Positions 5,062-5,671 of a DNA stretch of 5,671 bases are shown here, piece by piece; positions within the stretch are counted from its first letter, which is position 1, and every line of letters begins with the position of its first letter. The notes beneath the pieces were generated by a model. It was not told the DNA's origin and did no database searches. It saw only the letters and a program-made list of their open reading frames with translations. Position numbers and translations under genes: made by a program. The stretch is from Thermodesulfobacteriota bacterium. GTDB taxonomy: Bacteria; Desulfobacterota; Desulfomonilia; Desulfomonilales; Desulfomonilaceae. Where the stretch lies: NCBI GenBank assembly GCA_030837305.1, contig JAUPKT010000327.1, positions 1 through 5,671 on the forward strand, given 5' to 3'.

Positions 5062-5671
5062 ATGATGGACGCCACTCGCGAACATTCAGTCAAACGAGAG
5101 ATTCAGGAACTGCTGCTCCTGTTCGAGATTGCCCAAAGCCTTGATCGAAGTATGGACCTCCAGGATGTAGTGGGGCCTGTTTTTGATGCATTAGCGAGAC
5201 ATATGGGGATGATGAGAGGGACGCTGACGCTTTTGAACCGTGAGTCAGGCGAAATACTTATTGAAGCCGCACATGGGCTCTCCCAGGCTCAGAAACAGAG
5301 AGGAAAATACAGGCCCGGAGAGGGGGTCACCGGCAAGGTAATCGCAACAGGGAGCCCCGCAGTGGTTCCTCACATTTCAGATGAGCCCCTGTTTTTGGAT
5401 CGTACCGGGGCACGTAAAGGCCTTGCCAAGAAAGATATTTCTTTCATTTGTGTCCCCATAAAACTGGGCAACGAGGTAATTGGAGCTTTGAGCGCGGACA
5501 GGCTCTTTGAAGACGGTGTATCCTTTGAGGAAGACCTTCGTCTGCTCTCCATAGTTGCATCCATGATATCTCAAGCAGTCAGATTACGGCAGTCTGCGCA
5601 GGAAGAGCGTCATAGGCTCTTGGAAGAAAATAAGAGACTTCAAAATCAATTAAGAGACAGATTCCGACCAA
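5062..5671 (+). CDS. NifA-like sigma54 activator, N-terminal GAF part, 3' partial
   Basis: The first 203 residues of a protein that runs off the right edge. Seen: a helical start (8-30), then a GAF sensor domain (about 33-175) with the segments RGTLTLLNRESGEI (52-65), GEGVTGKV (86-93), ISDEPLFLDRTGAR (105-118) and FICVPIK (128-134), typical of NifA-type proteins. A charged, Leu-rich likely coiled coil (about 174-199) follows, ending NQLRDRFRP. In NifA relatives this linker leads straight into the AAA+ sigma54-activating domain and a C-terminal Fis-type helix-turn-helix. Both are expected but not visible here. The start is the first of two adjacent ATGs (5062, 5065), with GAGAGG at 5048-5053 and 8 bases of spacing. 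It is transcribed divergently from the lytic transglycosylase. A role in nitrogen fixation is not shown, because many deltaproteobacteria have several NifA-like paralogues with other targets. The gene could also be a non-AAA+ GAF protein. Confidence 0.75.
   Translation, partial: MMDATREHSVKREIQELLLLFEIAQSLDRSMDLQDVVGPVFDALARHMGMMRGTLTLLNRESGEILIEAAHGLSQAQKQRGKYRPGEGVTGKVIATGSPAVVPHISDEPLFLDRTGARKGLAKKDISFICVPIKLGNEVIGALSADRLFEDGVSFEEDLRLLSIVASMISQAVRLRQSAQEERHRLLEENKRLQNQLRDRFRP

Noticed and set aside
5370..5574. Minus-strand frames inside the GAF gene
   Set aside because: They are opposite to clear GAF-domain coding sequence and overlap one another in two frames, as expected of shadows.

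Overview
This window is ordinary bacterial chromosome at roughly even GC, densely packed with genes and with no gap over about 150 bases. I see no IS element, phage gene, CRISPR array, tRNA or rRNA. The protein set is a periplasmic L,D-transpeptidase, an MTH1187-type thiamine-binding protein, a YfcD/IDI-like Nudix hydrolase, Dtd, a DUF1285-like protein, an Slt70-type lytic transglycosylase and a NifA-like GAF regulator. The two cell-wall enzymes indicate a Gram-negative envelope. The combination and the style of the NifA-like N-terminus suggest a deltaproteobacterium (Desulfobacterota, for example a Syntrophobacter- or Desulfomonile-like sulfate reducer or syntroph). That placement is inference from protein character, not from a search.

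Layout. Bases 1-782 (+) hold the 3' part of an L,D-transpeptidase whose reading frame is open to the left edge, so its real start, probably with a signal peptide, lies outside the window. A short hairpin with a T-run follows. Bases 906-2240 (+) carry three genes in a row: thiamine-binding protein, Nudix hydrolase and dtd. The last two overlap by 29 bases and look translationally coupled. A stem-loop with a T-tract at 2292-2324 closes this run.

Bases 4918-2300 (-) form a converging two-gene unit: a 704-residue secreted lytic transglycosylase, then a small DUF1285-like protein 54 bases downstream. The small gene's stop codon sits in the loop of the dtd-side terminator hairpin. Bases 4919-5061 are an AT-rich divergent intergenic region. 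It contains two face-to-face sigma70-type promoters whose -35 boxes abut, and an 8-bp perfect inverted repeat over the leftward -10/start region. From 5062 rightwards a GAF-domain protein begins and runs off the window. Its sequence matches the N-terminal sensor part of NifA-type sigma54 activators.

How the genes fit together. The rightward trio looks like metabolite and translation housekeeping (thiamine binding, nucleotide or diphosphate clean-up, removal of D-amino acids from tRNA). The leftward pair concerns peptidoglycan turnover plus an uncharacterised partner. The regulator shares its control region with the lytic transglycosylase, but nothing shows that it controls that gene. I found no convincing new system. 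The best leads are the overlapping divergent promoters with their operator-like repeat, the conserved-looking slt/DUF1285 pairing, and the unread 5' extension of the L,D-transpeptidase.
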